From positions 1-64,000 of the forward strand of contig NZ_QPIJ01000004.1 of the NCBI RefSeq assembly GCF_003336665.1: a stretch of DNA of 64,000 nt, read 5' to 3'. Source of the DNA: Vreelandella rituensis (GTDB lineage Bacteria; Pseudomonadota; Gammaproteobacteria; Pseudomonadales; Halomonadaceae). Below the pieces are notes generated by a model. It had not been told where the DNA came from and made no database searches. It was given only the letters and a program-made list of their open reading frames with translations. The position numbers and the translations under genes were made by a program. Below are positions 1-9,217 of this stretch, in pieces (the first letter of the stretch is position 1; each line of letters begins with the position of its first letter).

Positions 1-8
1 GATTGAAG

Positions 9-32
9 CCGTATCGCGCGATAGCGATGCGG
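9..32. other. Hairpin at the window edge
   Basis: A nine-base-pair stem (CCGTATCGC pairing with GCGATGCGG, one G-T pair) closes a six-base loop. No T-run follows on either strand, so it is only a weak terminator candidate for whatever gene lies to the left. The rest of bases 1-133 shows no gene I can support. Confidence 0.3.
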
Positions 33-133
33 TATGACAAACTCAAACGAAACTACGAAAGCATGGTGGCCTTGGCCTGCGGTTTTTTATGGCTACCCAT
101 GTGAAAGGTCAACAGGCCCTACTATTTGCATTA

Positions 134-150
134 TGGAACGATTGGTTCTA
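134..150. promoter_or_regulatory. Putative TetR operator, copy 1
   Basis: The imperfect dyad TGGAAC-GATTG-GTTCTA lies 10 bases before the start of the tetR-like gene, where a bound repressor would block its own transcription. A very similar dyad lies before the next gene (808-824). The shared core TGGAWC-GATT is seen in the sequence; that it binds this TetR protein is inference. Confidence 0.45.
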
Positions 151-160
151 AAGTCCAGTC

Positions 161-748
161 ATGACAAGAGGACGCCCCCTAGCATTCAGCCCCGACCAAG
201 CCATTGCCCAGGCAATGCAGGTCTTCTGGGCACAAGGTTACAATAGTGCATCCACTCGCGATTTGCTGGTGGCCATGCAGATATCGCGCAGTAGCCTGTA
301 CCAGGCCTTCGGCAACAAGGAACAGCTGTTTCTCGAAGCGCTGCATCGCTACCGCGACAATCTGGTGGCGAGACTAGAGCGGAAGCTGACGGCTTCACCG
401 AGTGCGCTTACCTTCATCGAAGGTCTGTTTCGTGACACCGCCCGGGATGCCTGCAGCGAGCGTGCCGCCCTGGGGTGTCTGATTTTCAATTCCGCCAGTG
501 AATTGGGCCAGCGAGGCGACGTTCCCTCGCGTGAGGCCGCTGTTGCCGTTGCGGCAATTAAGCAGCTTTTTCACCAGGCGGTGCTTCAGGCCCAGGCGGA
601 AGGCGATATCGATGCGAATCGAGATGCAGCCATGCTGGCCAATTACCTGACGCTTTCGATGGCCGGGCTGCGCACGCTACTCAAGAGCGGCGCCAGTGCC
701 GAAGATGCCGGCGGCGCGGTCGAGCAGGTGTTGATAGGACTTCGCTGA
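161..748 (+). CDS. TetR/AcrR family transcriptional regulator
   Basis: A 195-residue protein of normal TetR length. Residues about 8-55 form the N-terminal helix-turn-helix: an AMQVFWAQGY segment is followed by a TRDLLVAM...SRSSLYQAFGNKEQLF recognition region, which is classic for the family. The remaining helical part is the ligand-binding and dimerisation domain. TetR proteins usually repress a neighbouring gene until a small ligand binds. Similar dyads precede this gene and the downstream carboxymuconolactone-decarboxylase-like gene, so those two promoters are the likely targets. The ligand cannot be told from sequence. An alternative reading frame starting at base 34 has no family resemblance and is not real. 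Confidence 0.85.
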   Translation: MTRGRPLAFSPDQAIAQAMQVFWAQGYNSASTRDLLVAMQISRSSLYQAFGNKEQLFLEALHRYRDNLVARLERKLTASPSALTFIEGLFRDTARDACSERAALGCLIFNSASELGQRGDVPSREAAVAVAAIKQLFHQAVLQAQAEGDIDANRDAAMLANYLTLSMAGLRTLLKSGASAEDAGGAVEQVLIGLR

Positions 749-807
749 AAAATACCTGCACTGAAGAGCGAGAAAAATCACGCTTGAAATAATCCATTTG
801 GTATTTT

Positions 808-824
808 TGGATCGATTGTTCCAT
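808..824. promoter_or_regulatory. Putative TetR operator, copy 2
   Basis: The dyad TGGATC-GATT-GTTCCA lies about 40 bases before the carboxymuconolactone-decarboxylase-like gene and closely resembles the dyad before the tetR-like gene (134-150). The half-sites are nearly perfect inverted copies (TGGATC against TGGAAC). The spacer is one base shorter than in copy 1. Confidence 0.5.
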
Positions 825-864
825 ATTTATCATCGCACCATCCAACAACAGCAAGGAAACTACC

Positions 865-1434
865 ATGTCAGCCGAATATAAAATGAAGCTAGCACCGCAA
901 ACCCTGGATAACGCCGATGCCAAGGCCAAGCCGTTGCTGGAGAAAGCCAACGCCAAACTGGGGTTCGTGCCCAACATGTACCAGGCCATGGCCAAGGCGC
1001 CGGGGGTGTTGGATACCTACCTGCACGGTTATGATCTGTTCCGTGAGGAATCAGGCTTTGCCCCGCCCGAGCAGGAAGTGGTGTTTCTCACCATCAGCCG
1101 CCTGAATGGCTGCAGCTACTGCATGTCGGCGCACAGCATGCTGGGTGAAAAGGTCTCCCAGGTGCCGTCCGAGGTGATAAAAGCGCTGCGCAATGACCAG
1201 CCGATTCCCGATGACCGCCTGGCCGCCTTGAGCCAGTTCACCCAAGTCATGTTCGATACCCGAGGCAAGCCGAACAACGCCGATGTAAAAGCGTTTCTGG
1301 AGGCGGGGTTTGAAGAGCCGCATGTGATGCAGATTGTGCTCGCCATGGCGGTGAAGACCCTGAGCAACTACTCGAATCACATCAATCATCCTGAGCTGGA
1401 TGACGCCTTTGCCGATTACGCCTGGGAAGGTTGA
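865..1434 (+). CDS. Carboxymuconolactone decarboxylase / AhpD-like protein
   Basis: A 189-residue alkylhydroperoxidase-like (CMD family) protein. The key motif CSYCMSAHS, at about residue 90, carries the two redox cysteines (CxxC) and the following histidine seen in AhpD-type peroxidases. The start is supported by an AAGGAAA ribosome site. The protein probably reduces peroxides or acts as a general redox protein in the cytoplasm; the exact substrate is unknown. It follows a TetR regulator with a shared operator-like dyad, a common arrangement for genes induced by oxidative or electrophile stress. A strong hairpin follows its stop. Confidence 0.8.
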   Translation: MSAEYKMKLAPQTLDNADAKAKPLLEKANAKLGFVPNMYQAMAKAPGVLDTYLHGYDLFREESGFAPPEQEVVFLTISRLNGCSYCMSAHSMLGEKVSQVPSEVIKALRNDQPIPDDRLAALSQFTQVMFDTRGKPNNADVKAFLEAGFEEPHVMQIVLAMAVKTLSNYSNHINHPELDDAFADYAWEG

Positions 1435-1444
1435 AGATAGCTTG

Positions 1445-1468
1445 CCCTGACTCGACATTGAGTCAGGG
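1445..1468. terminator. Terminator between CMD gene and glgB
   Basis: A perfect nine-base-pair stem CCCTGACTC/GAGTCAGGG with loop GACATT sits between the two convergent genes and is followed by TTAT. It could end transcription from both sides. The T-run is short, so efficiency is uncertain. Confidence 0.6.
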
Positions 1469-1493
1469 TTATCCTCGTGCCGGCCTACCCAGC

Positions 1494-3722
1494 TTATTCT
1501 CGGAGAATTTCGGTCGGGCGTAGCATCAATGCCGCCAGCGGTGGCAGCGTCAGTTCCAGGCTGGCGACCTGGCCGTGCAAGGGGGTATCGGCGGCTGTCA
1601 GTCGGCCCATGTTGCCCAGGTTCGACCCTCCATAGCAGTCGGCGTCGCTGTTGAATATCTCTTCCCAACTCCCTGCCTGGGGTACTCCCAGCCGATAACG
1701 GATGCGAGGTATGGGTGTCATGTTGGCGACCACCAATACTGGTTCGCCCGTGGCGCTTATCCGCAGCCAGGCAAAGACGCTGTTGGTATCATCGTTACCC
1801 ACCACCCACATGAAGCCTTGCGGCTCGCTGTCGCATTCATGCAGGGCGGGTTGTTCCACGTAGAGGCGGTTGAGATCGCCAAGCAGTCGGCGAACGCCGG
1901 CATGGCGAGGTTCGCCGAGTAGCGACCAGTCGAGTTCGCGGTCGTGGCTCCACTCGCGCCACTGGCCGAACTCACAGCCCATGAACAACAGTTTCTTGCC
2001 GGGCTGGGACCACATGACGGAAAGATAGGCGCGCAGGTTGGCGAATTGCTGCCATTCATCGCCGGGCATCTTGCCGATCAACGATCTCTTGCCATGCACT
2101 ACCTCGTCGTGAGAGATCGGCAGCACGTAATGTTCGGAAAACGCATAGACCATGGGAAAGGTCATGTCGTGATGCGAATACGAACGATAAATCGGGTCCT
2201 TGGCGATGTACTCCAGGGTGTCGTGCATCCAGCCCATGTTCCATTTGTAAGCGAAGCCCAAGCCGCCCTCGGCGGTGGGCTGGGTAACGCCAGGCCAGGC
2301 GGTGGATTCCTCGGCGATCACCACCGCGCCGGGGACTTCTTCGGCGACCACATCGTTGAGGTGACGCAGGAAGTCGATCGCCTCGAGATTCTCATGGCCG
2401 CCGTACTTGTTGGGAATCCACTCGCCCTCGTTGCGTGAATAGTTGCGGTAGAGCATCGAGGCGACGGCATCGACGCGTAACGCATCGACATGGAAATGTC
2501 GCAGCCAGTGCAGCGCCGAGGCCAGCATGAAACCGTGTACTTCACGCCTGCCCAGGTTGTAGATGTAGGTGTCCCAGTCCTGATGGAAACCCTCGAAAGG
2601 GTGCTCGTACTCGTACAGGGCGGTGCCGTCGAAACGCGCCAGGCCATGGGGGTCGGTGGGAAAGTGCGCTGGTACCCAGTCGAGAATCACGCCGAGCCCC
2701 GCCCGGTGGCACTCGTCGACGAAATAGGCGAAGTCCTTGGGCGTACCGAAGCGTGCGCTGGGCGCAAACTGGCTCAGCGGCTGGTAACCCCAGGAGCCGC
2801 CGAAGGGGTGCTCCATGATCGGCAGCAACTCGACATGGGTGAAGCCCATTTCCAGCACATAAGGGATCAAATGCTCGACCATGTCACGCCAGCTGTAGAT
2901 TTCACCGTTGTCGCCGCCGTGCTTGCGCCATGAAGCGGCATGCACTTCGTAGACACTGATCGGCCGGGTAGGCTGGTGCGACTCGTCGCGTTGCGCGATC
3001 CATTCTTCATCATGCCAGACAAAGGGCGTGGTATCGGCGACCACCGAAGCGGTATTGGGTGGGGCTTCGGTGGCCAGAGCCACCGGGTCGGCGCGCAGCC
3101 CGAGGGTGCCCTGGGCATCGAGTATTTCGTACTTGTACGACTTTCCCGGGCCGAGGCGTGGGATGAACAATTCCCATACCCCGGCGGGATGACGCAGGCG
3201 CATCACATGGCGGCGCCCGTCCCAGTGGTTGAAAGGCCCCACCACCGCGACGCGTTGTGCATTGGGTGCCCAGACGGCGAAACGCACCCCGCTGACGCCG
3301 TCCACTTGCATGGGTTGAGCTCCCAGGCAGTGGCCCAAGTCGCGATGGTTGCCTTCACCGATCAGGTAAAGATCCATCTCGCCGAGCAGCAGGCCGAAGC
3401 TGTAGGGATCTTCGGTTAGCTGTTCACCGTCGGGCCAGCGGATGCGCAAGATGTAAGGGGCGGCATGCGGCAGCTGGGCAGCGAATAGCCCGGGAATCTG
3501 GATGGCCGTCAAGCAGCAGCGAAAAGCCCCGTCTTCACGGTCGAGCACATCGACCCCCAGTGCACCGGGCAGGTAAACCCGCAGCAGACTGGCTTCCTCG
3601 GTCTCGTGAATGCCGAGTAGCGAAAAGGGATTGCGGTGCGACCCCTTTACCAGCGCTTCGGCATCGTCCTCCGACAACCACAGGGTGCGATCCAGCATGG
3701 GTCTGGCGGTAAAATCATTCAT
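1494..3722 (-). CDS. glgB: 1,4-alpha-glucan branching enzyme GlgB
   Basis: A 742-residue enzyme that cuts alpha-1,4-glucan chains and rejoins them as alpha-1,6 branches. It has an N-terminal carbohydrate-binding module (residues about 20-220) and a GH13 barrel. The nucleophile is in [15 protein letters not shown] and the acid/base glutamate in [14 protein letters not shown]; the HDEVVHGK motif is also present. The start is set by the four-base ATGA overlap with the upstream treS-mak stop, which implies translational coupling. The longer open frame to 3914 only runs into treS-mak. It is the last gene of the nine-gene glucan/trehalose operon and branches the linear glucan made by GlgE or GlgA. 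Confidence 0.95.
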   Translation of the reverse strand: MNDFTARPMLDRTLWLSEDDAEALVKGSHRNPFSLLGIHETEEASLLRVYLPGALGVDVLDREDGAFRCCLTAIQIPGLFAAQLPHAAPYILRIRWPDGEQLTEDPYSFGLLLGEMDLYLIGEGNHRDLGHCLGAQPMQVDGVSGVRFAVWAPNAQRVAVVGPFNHWDGRRHVMRLRHPAGVWELFIPRLGPGKSYKYEILDAQGTLGLRADPVALATEAPPNTASVVADTTPFVWHDEEWIAQRDESHQPTRPISVYEVHAASWRKHGGDNGEIYSWRDMVEHLIPYVLEMGFTHVELLPIMEHPFGGSWGYQPLSQFAPSARFGTPKDFAYFVDECHRAGLGVILDWVPAHFPTDPHGLARFDGTALYEYEHPFEGFHQDWDTYIYNLGRREVHGFMLASALHWLRHFHVDALRVDAVASMLYRNYSRNEGEWIPNKYGGHENLEAIDFLRHLNDVVAEEVPGAVVIAEESTAWPGVTQPTAEGGLGFAYKWNMGWMHDTLEYIAKDPIYRSYSHHDMTFPMVYAFSEHYVLPISHDEVVHGKRSLIGKMPGDEWQQFANLRAYLSVMWSQPGKKLLFMGCEFGQWREWSHDRELDWSLLGEPRHAGVRRLLGDLNRLYVEQPALHECDSEPQGFMWVVGNDDTNSVFAWLRISATGEPVLVVANMTPIPRIRYRLGVPQAGSWEEIFNSDADCYGGSNLGNMGRLTAADTPLHGQVASLELTLPPLAALMLRPTEILRE

Positions 3723-6700
3723 GAGGCTTCTCCCGTGCTCAATTGTTCGACAATGGCGGCCAGCCCACGCAGTGGCACCCCCAGCCAGGCGGGGCGATTG
3801 GCGGCTTCGTAGGCGATCTCGTAGGCAGTCTTTTCGAGTACGAATAGATCGACCGCCGCGGCTGCTCCACTGGTTTTCTTCCATTCGTGGGGCATATCGA
3901 GCGTGGCCTGCCAATAGGCATTCAGGAACGCCTGGCGTCCCTTGAGCAGGTACTGCTCCGTTACATCGTGGCCGGTATCGGCTTGCGCTTCGGTACCTTC
4001 GTGGCCGGTTTGCGCTTCCTCCACCTTGGCGTAGGCGTAAGCGAAGGAGCGCAGCATCCCGGCAACGTCTCTAAGCGGGCTGTCCTTGGCGCGACGTTCC
4101 TCCAGGGGCCGGGCCGGCTCGCCCTCGAAGTCGATGATGTAGGCATCACCGTGTGCCACCAGTACTTGGCCGAGATGCAGATCGCCATGAATGCGCGTGA
4201 TCAGGCTGCCTTCGGCAAGCGCCGCCATCGTCTCGATGGAAGCCAGCAAGCTATCGCGCTGGGCCAGAATTTCATCGGCCAGTTGCTGTTCGGCCTCGTC
4301 AGCAGCGCCCTTGTGACGCTCGAGCAATTCCAATGCCTCCTCGACGCGTTCACGCACCCGCTGCGCCCAGAGCTCAACCTGGGATTTATCGGCGATTTTG
4401 GGTGCAAAGGCCGGATCGTCGCTGGGCGACGCCAGCACCATGTGCAACTCGCCCAAGCGCCGGCCCAGGGTGATGGTAAAATCTTCAAGCTCATTGAAGG
4501 CGCCGTAGCTGGTTTCTTCGCGGCTGGTGTCTCGCCCGCGTTCACTGTCGGCTACCGCTTCACGAATCGCCCGCCCCAGGGTGTTACGGGTCCAGGACCA
4601 GGCATCGCCTTGGTTGTCGATGTAGCCTTGCAGGATCATCAGTGTCTGCGGCGTGCCTTGGTCGTCGAAGCGGGTCACCTCACCATGCAAGGGCGCAATA
4701 TGCGCAAAGCCCCGCACGGTGAGGTAGCGCCCGATTTCCGCTTCGGGATGCAGGCCCGGTTCCAGGCGTCGGAATAACTTGAGGACCAACTGACGATTGA
4801 TGATCACCGAACTGTTGGATTGCTCCGCAGCCTGTTGCACCACCTCTGGGTGCTCGGGAAGCGCCAGTTCGCTAAAGGCCGTGGTGGGCAGAAAGCGAAT
4901 TTCACCGGCATCGCATGGCAGACGAGTTTCCTGGCGCATGGCATCGAGCACCGCCAAGGTGAAGGCGTCCAGCGTCAGGGCGTCGGTCAGCAGCCCCACC
5001 TCATGGAAACGACGCACCCGCGCCATGGCGAGTTGTTGCGGTAGGGCGCTGGTCTGCTCTTCCTCGCCCAGAAATGCCAACGGTAACTGATAACGCTCGC
5101 TGCCCTGGGCGTGTTCGACTTCCAACTCACTGATCAGCAGGGTGTGCTGGCTATGCTCCAAGCGAGCCACGTAGAGCATTTTTACCTGCTTGATGCGCGC
5201 CTGCTTGGCGGCGAACCAGCGCCGCTTGGGCAGGTAGTTGGGCAGCGTTTCACGTTCGAGCAACTGCCTGGGTGTCGCCTCGAAAATCTCCTCCAGGCGA
5301 CGCTTGATGATCAGGGTGACGTAATCCGGCATCGGCTCGGGTACCGGGACGTGCCACTCCGGCATGGCGGTTTCCGGGGCCAGCAGGAACCAGAAGAAAC
5401 CATAGGGCGGTAAGGTCAGCAGGTAGGGCAGCTTCCCAACCGGCGGGAAGGCGCTACCACCGACCATTTCCACCGGCACCTGGCCGGCGAAAGCGGAAAG
5501 GTCGAGTTCCACCGCCTGGGCGGTACGTGCCACGTTGGCCACGCACAGCAGCGTTTCCGTTTCGCCATTGTCCAGCGTCATCTCGCGCAGGTAGGCGAGG
5601 ATATGTCGGTTGGCCGGGTAGAGTGGACGCATGGTGCCGCGGCTGAAAGCACGGTGCTGGCTGCGCACCACCAGCAATCGCCGCATGTTGTTGAGCAGCG
5701 AATGCGAGTCGCGTACCTGGGCCTCGACATTGACGGTCTGGTAGCCGTAAAGCGGGTCCATGATCGGCGGCAGTACCAGGCTTGCCGGATCGGCGCGGGA
5801 GAAACCGCCGTTACGGTCCACCGACCACTGCATCGGGGTACGCACGCCGTCCCGGTCGCCAAGATAGATATTGTCGCCCATGCCGATCTCGTCGCCGTAA
5901 TACAGCACCGGCGTGCCCGGCATCGAAAGCAGCAGGCTATTGAGCAGTTCGATCCGCCGCCGGTCGCGTTCGAGCAGTGGCGCCAGGCGTCGCCGAATCC
6001 CCAGGTTGATGCGTGCCCGACGGTCGGAAGCGTAGTGGTTCCAGAGATAGTCGCGCTCCTTGTCGGTGACCATCTCCAGGGTCAGCTCGTCGTGGTTGCG
6101 CAGAAAGATCGCCCACTGACAGGTGGCAGGAATTTCCGGGGTCTGGCGCAGGATGTCAGTAATCGGGAAGCGGTCCTCCTGGGCCAGCGCCATGTACATG
6201 CGTGGCATCAGCGGGAAGTGAAACGCCATATGGCATTCGTCACCATCGCCGAAGTAGGGCCGGGTATCCTCCGGCCACTGGTTGGCTTCGGCGAGCAGCA
6301 TGCGGTCGGGGTAGCGTTCGTCGATCACTGCCCGGATCTTCTTGAGAACCACATGGGTCTCGGGCAGATTCTCGTTGTTGGTGCCTTCGCGCTCGACCAG
6401 ATAGGGAATGGCGTCCAGGCGGAGGCCGTCGACGCCCATGTCGAGCCAGTACGCCATCACCTTGAGCACTTCATCGAGTACCTGGGGGTTGTCGAAATTG
6501 AGATCCGGCTGGTGGGAATAGAAGCGGTGCCAGTAGTAGGCGCCGGCCACCGGGTCCCAGCTCCAGTTGGAGGACTCGGTGTCGAGAAAGATGATCCGCG
6601 TGCCCGGATACTTCAGATCGGTATCCGACCAGACGTAGAAGTCACGTTCCGGTGAACCCGGAGGTGCCTGTCTGGCGCGCTGGAACCATTCGTGCTGGTC

Positions 6701-7066
6701 GGAGGTGTGGTTGATGACCAGTTCGGTCAATACCCGCAAGCCGCGCCGATGCGCCTCCTCGATGAAGCGTTGAGCATCCTGAAGGGTACCGTAATCGGGA
6801 CTGACGCTGGTGTATTCGGCGATATCGTAGCCATCATCGCGACGTGGTGAGGGATAGAATGGCAATATCCAGATCGTGTTCACGCCCAGCTCGACGATGT
6901 AATCGAGCTTCTGGATCAACCCCGCGAAGTCGCCGATGCCGTCGTCATTAGCGTCGAAGAACGCCTTGACGTGCACCTGATAGATTACGGCGTCCTTGTA
7001 CCAGAGGGGGTCGTCGAGGAAATCAATGGCCTCGACGGCGTGTGTTTCGCTGCTGGCATCCATCAT
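3719..7066 (-). CDS. treS: Trehalose synthase-maltokinase fusion (TreS-Mak)
   Basis: A 1115-residue bifunctional protein. Residues about 20-560 are a GH13 trehalose synthase (maltose/trehalose isomerase) with the nucleophile in [10 protein letters not shown], the glutamate in LLAEANQWP and the LRNHDE motif. Residues about 600-1110 are a maltokinase: an N-terminal cap ([15 protein letters not shown]) and an aminoglycoside-phosphotransferase-like core with HGDLHLGQ and [12 protein letters not shown]. It turns trehalose into maltose and then maltose 1-phosphate, the GlgE substrate. Fused forms are known in Pseudomonas and other proteobacteria. A GGAGG ribosome site precedes the two adjacent ATG codons at 7066 and 7063. 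It sits 51 bases after glgE and overlaps glgB by four bases. Confidence 0.95.
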   Translation of the reverse strand: MMDASSETHAVEAIDFLDDPLWYKDAVIYQVHVKAFFDANDDGIGDFAGLIQKLDYIVELGVNTIWILPFYPSPRRDDGYDIAEYTSVSPDYGTLQDAQRFIEEAHRRGLRVLTELVINHTSDQHEWFQRARQAPPGSPERDFYVWSDTDLKYPGTRIIFLDTESSNWSWDPVAGAYYWHRFYSHQPDLNFDNPQVLDEVLKVMAYWLDMGVDGLRLDAIPYLVEREGTNNENLPETHVVLKKIRAVIDERYPDRMLLAEANQWPEDTRPYFGDGDECHMAFHFPLMPRMYMALAQEDRFPITDILRQTPEIPATCQWAIFLRNHDELTLEMVTDKERDYLWNHYASDRRARINLGIRRRLAPLLERDRRRIELLNSLLLSMPGTPVLYYGDEIGMGDNIYLGDRDGVRTPMQWSVDRNGGFSRADPASLVLPPIMDPLYGYQTVNVEAQVRDSHSLLNNMRRLLVVRSQHRAFSRGTMRPLYPANRHILAYLREMTLDNGETETLLCVANVARTAQAVELDLSAFAGQVPVEMVGGSAFPPVGKLPYLLTLPPYGFFWFLLAPETAMPEWHVPVPEPMPDYVTLIIKRRLEEIFEATPRQLLERETLPNYLPKRRWFAAKQARIKQVKMLYVARLEHSQHTLLISELEVEHAQGSERYQLPLAFLGEEEQTSALPQQLAMARVRRFHEVGLLTDALTLDAFTLAVLDAMRQETRLPCDAGEIRFLPTTAFSELALPEHPEVVQQAAEQSNSSVIINRQLVLKLFRRLEPGLHPEAEIGRYLTVRGFAHIAPLHGEVTRFDDQGTPQTLMILQGYIDNQGDAWSWTRNTLGRAIREAVADSERGRDTSREETSYGAFNELEDFTITLGRRLGELHMVLASPSDDPAFAPKIADKSQVELWAQRVRERVEEALELLERHKGAADEAEQQLADEILAQRDSLLASIETMAALAEGSLITRIHGDLHLGQVLVAHGDAYIIDFEGEPARPLEERRAKDSPLRDVAGMLRSFAYAYAKVEEAQTGHEGTEAQADTGHDVTEQYLLKGRQAFLNAYWQATLDMPHEWKKTSGAAAAVDLFVLEKTAYEIAYEAANRPAWLGVPLRGLAAIVEQLSTGEAS

Positions 7067-7117
7067 TGGGCTTACCCTCCCTGCTTTTTATAGGCACGAA
7101 TGGATTGGTGGAAGTGG

Positions 7118-9148
7118 CTAGTGAACCGGGCGAATGCGCCAGATGGCGAACGGCTGATGCCATGGGTCAAGCCGCATCGACTGCCATTTGCCATGCCATG
7201 TCCAGCGATGACCACTCATGAGGTCCTCTCCATGCAGGGCGGCATCATCGGGTAACCCAAGCTCCCAGAGCGGCAGCTCGAAGGCGCCTTCCTGGGCCTC
7301 GAAGGGGTCGAGGCTGACGGCGACGAGAATGAAGTTGTCGCCTATTGCGGTACGCTTGCCGAAGAACAGTAGCCGGTCGTTGTGTACTGGATAGAAGCGG
7401 AGCCCCAAGTGAGTCTGCAGCGCTGGATTCTCGCGGCGGATGCGGTTGAGTTGGGCGATCTCGTAGTTGATGTTGCCGGGTGCGGTGTAATCGCGTGGAC
7501 GGATTTCGTACTTCTCGGAATTAAGATATTCCTCCTTGCCCGGCACCGGGTCGCCTTCACATAGCTCGAACCCCGAGTACATGCCCCACAACCCCGATCC
7601 CATGGTGGCAAGCGCCGCACGAATCAGAAAGCCGGCGCGCCCCGACGATTGCAGAAAGTAGGGGTTGATGTCCGGCGTATTGACGAAGAAGTTGGGCCGG
7701 TAACCCTCGCGCAGCGGCGACTCATTCAACTGAGTGAAATACTCGGTCAGCTCCTTCTTGGTATGTCGCCAGGTGAAGTAGGTGTAGCTCTGAGTAAACC
7801 CCAACTTGCCGAGGTGCAGCATCATGGCCGGCCGAGTAAAGGCTTCGGCAAGAAAAATCACCGCCGGGTCGCGCCTGCGAATATCGGCGATCAGCCATTC
7901 CCAGAAGGGCAGCGGCTTGGTGTGGGGGTTGTCGACGCGAAAGATTTTCACCCCCTCGTCGATCCAGCCCTGCACCACATCGCGCAGCTCGATCCATAGC
8001 GAAGGGATGGCGTCCTCGGCGTAGAAGTCGACGTTGACGATGTCCTGGTATTTTTTGGGTGGGTTTTCGGCGTAGCGGATCGAACCGTCAGGCCGCCAGG
8101 AAAACCAGCCGGGGTGCTCCTTGAGCCAGGGGTGGTCCGGTGAGCACTGGATGGCGAAATCCAGGGCGATCTCCAGGCCATGCTCGGCGGCCACTTGCAC
8201 CAGGTTGCGAAAATCCTCGTGGGTACCCAACGCCGGGTGAATGGCGTCGTGGCCGCCCTCGGGGCTTCCAATGGCGTAAGGGCTGCCCGGATCGTTCGGT
8301 CCTGGGACAAGGCTGTTGTTGGGGCCTTTGCGATGGGTGCGCCCAACCGGATGGATAGGCGGGAAATACAGCACGTCGAAGCCCAGGTCGCGAATCATAG
8401 GCAGCCGTTTGTGCACATCGTTGAAGGTGCCGTGGCGTCCGGGGTCGTCGGTTTCCGAGCGGGGAAACAGTTCGTACCAGCTGGCGAAACGTGCCTTGAG
8501 GCGTTCCACTTCCAGCGGGTAACGCGCATCGCTTCGGGTCAGGTGAGGGTGGGCATCCGCTTGGTGCATCAAATGCGCCGTCTCGCTAGCCAGCAACAGG
8601 GCGACTCGCTCGGCGTCCTGCTTGAGGATGCCAAAGTGTTCGTGAACGCCGTCGAGCGCTTCCTTTAGTGCGCCTTCACTGCGTTCGGCGGCTTGCTCGA
8701 TCAGGCGTCTGCCTTCCTCGAGTTCGAGTTCCACCGCCACCCCGGCCTGATTTTTCTTCGAGAGTTCGTAGCGGTAAGTGGCGTAAATGTCCCACCAGGC
8801 TTCGATGATAAAGCTGTGCCTCCCCACCCGCTGGGGGGTGAAACGGCCTTCCCAGATGTCCAGGCCCAACGGTTCCACCTGATGCATGGGCTCACGCTGC
8901 TGTCGGCCTTGGTCGTCGTGCCAGCAGACCGTAGCGGCCAGCACATCATGACCATCGGCAAAGATTGTTGCCGTAATGTTCACCGGCTCATCAACGATGG
9001 CTTTGGCCGCGAAACGTCCATGATCGAGACTCGGCTGTACCGATTCGATAGCGATACGGGGTGCCTGGACGGCTGCCAGTACGTTTTGCTGGTCCTGCTC
9101 TTGCATCGGGGCGACGCCCCCGAGTGTTGAATACGGAGGTGAACTCAT
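7118..9148 (-). CDS. glgE: Maltose-1-phosphate maltosyltransferase GlgE
   Basis: A 676-residue GH13_3 enzyme that adds maltosyl units from alpha-maltose 1-phosphate to the non-reducing end of alpha-glucan. Family marks are FPPIHPVGRTHRKG, the nucleophile in IFRVDNPHTKP and the acid/base glutamate in IFLAEAFTRP. An N-terminal beta-sandwich and helical insert (residues about 15-190) match the known architecture. I chose the ATG at 9148 because GAGGAG lies six bases before it; a GTG at 9151 is also open. Its neighbour treS-mak makes its substrate. The 69-base gap after glgX is the largest in the operon, so an internal promoter is possible. Confidence 0.94.
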   Translation of the reverse strand: MSSPPYSTLGGVAPMQEQDQQNVLAAVQAPRIAIESVQPSLDHGRFAAKAIVDEPVNITATIFADGHDVLAATVCWHDDQGRQQREPMHQVEPLGLDIWEGRFTPQRVGRHSFIIEAWWDIYATYRYELSKKNQAGVAVELELEEGRRLIEQAAERSEGALKEALDGVHEHFGILKQDAERVALLLASETAHLMHQADAHPHLTRSDARYPLEVERLKARFASWYELFPRSETDDPGRHGTFNDVHKRLPMIRDLGFDVLYFPPIHPVGRTHRKGPNNSLVPGPNDPGSPYAIGSPEGGHDAIHPALGTHEDFRNLVQVAAEHGLEIALDFAIQCSPDHPWLKEHPGWFSWRPDGSIRYAENPPKKYQDIVNVDFYAEDAIPSLWIELRDVVQGWIDEGVKIFRVDNPHTKPLPFWEWLIADIRRRDPAVIFLAEAFTRPAMMLHLGKLGFTQSYTYFTWRHTKKELTEYFTQLNESPLREGYRPNFFVNTPDINPYFLQSSGRAGFLIRAALATMGSGLWGMYSGFELCEGDPVPGKEEYLNSEKYEIRPRDYTAPGNINYEIAQLNRIRRENPALQTHLGLRFYPVHNDRLLFFGKRTAIGDNFILVAVSLDPFEAQEGAFELPLWELGLPDDAALHGEDLMSGHRWTWHGKWQSMRLDPWHQPFAIWRIRPVH

Positions 9149-9217
9149 CACATGCTCCTCTGTAGTAGTTTGGCCTGGCCGGTAAAAGCCCTGCGCCTTG
9201 CCTGAGCCGCGTCATGT

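Noticed and set aside
5603-6655. A 350-residue open frame on the plus strand
   Set aside because: It lies wholly antisense to treS-mak, shows no family motif and follows the codon bias of the opposite strand.
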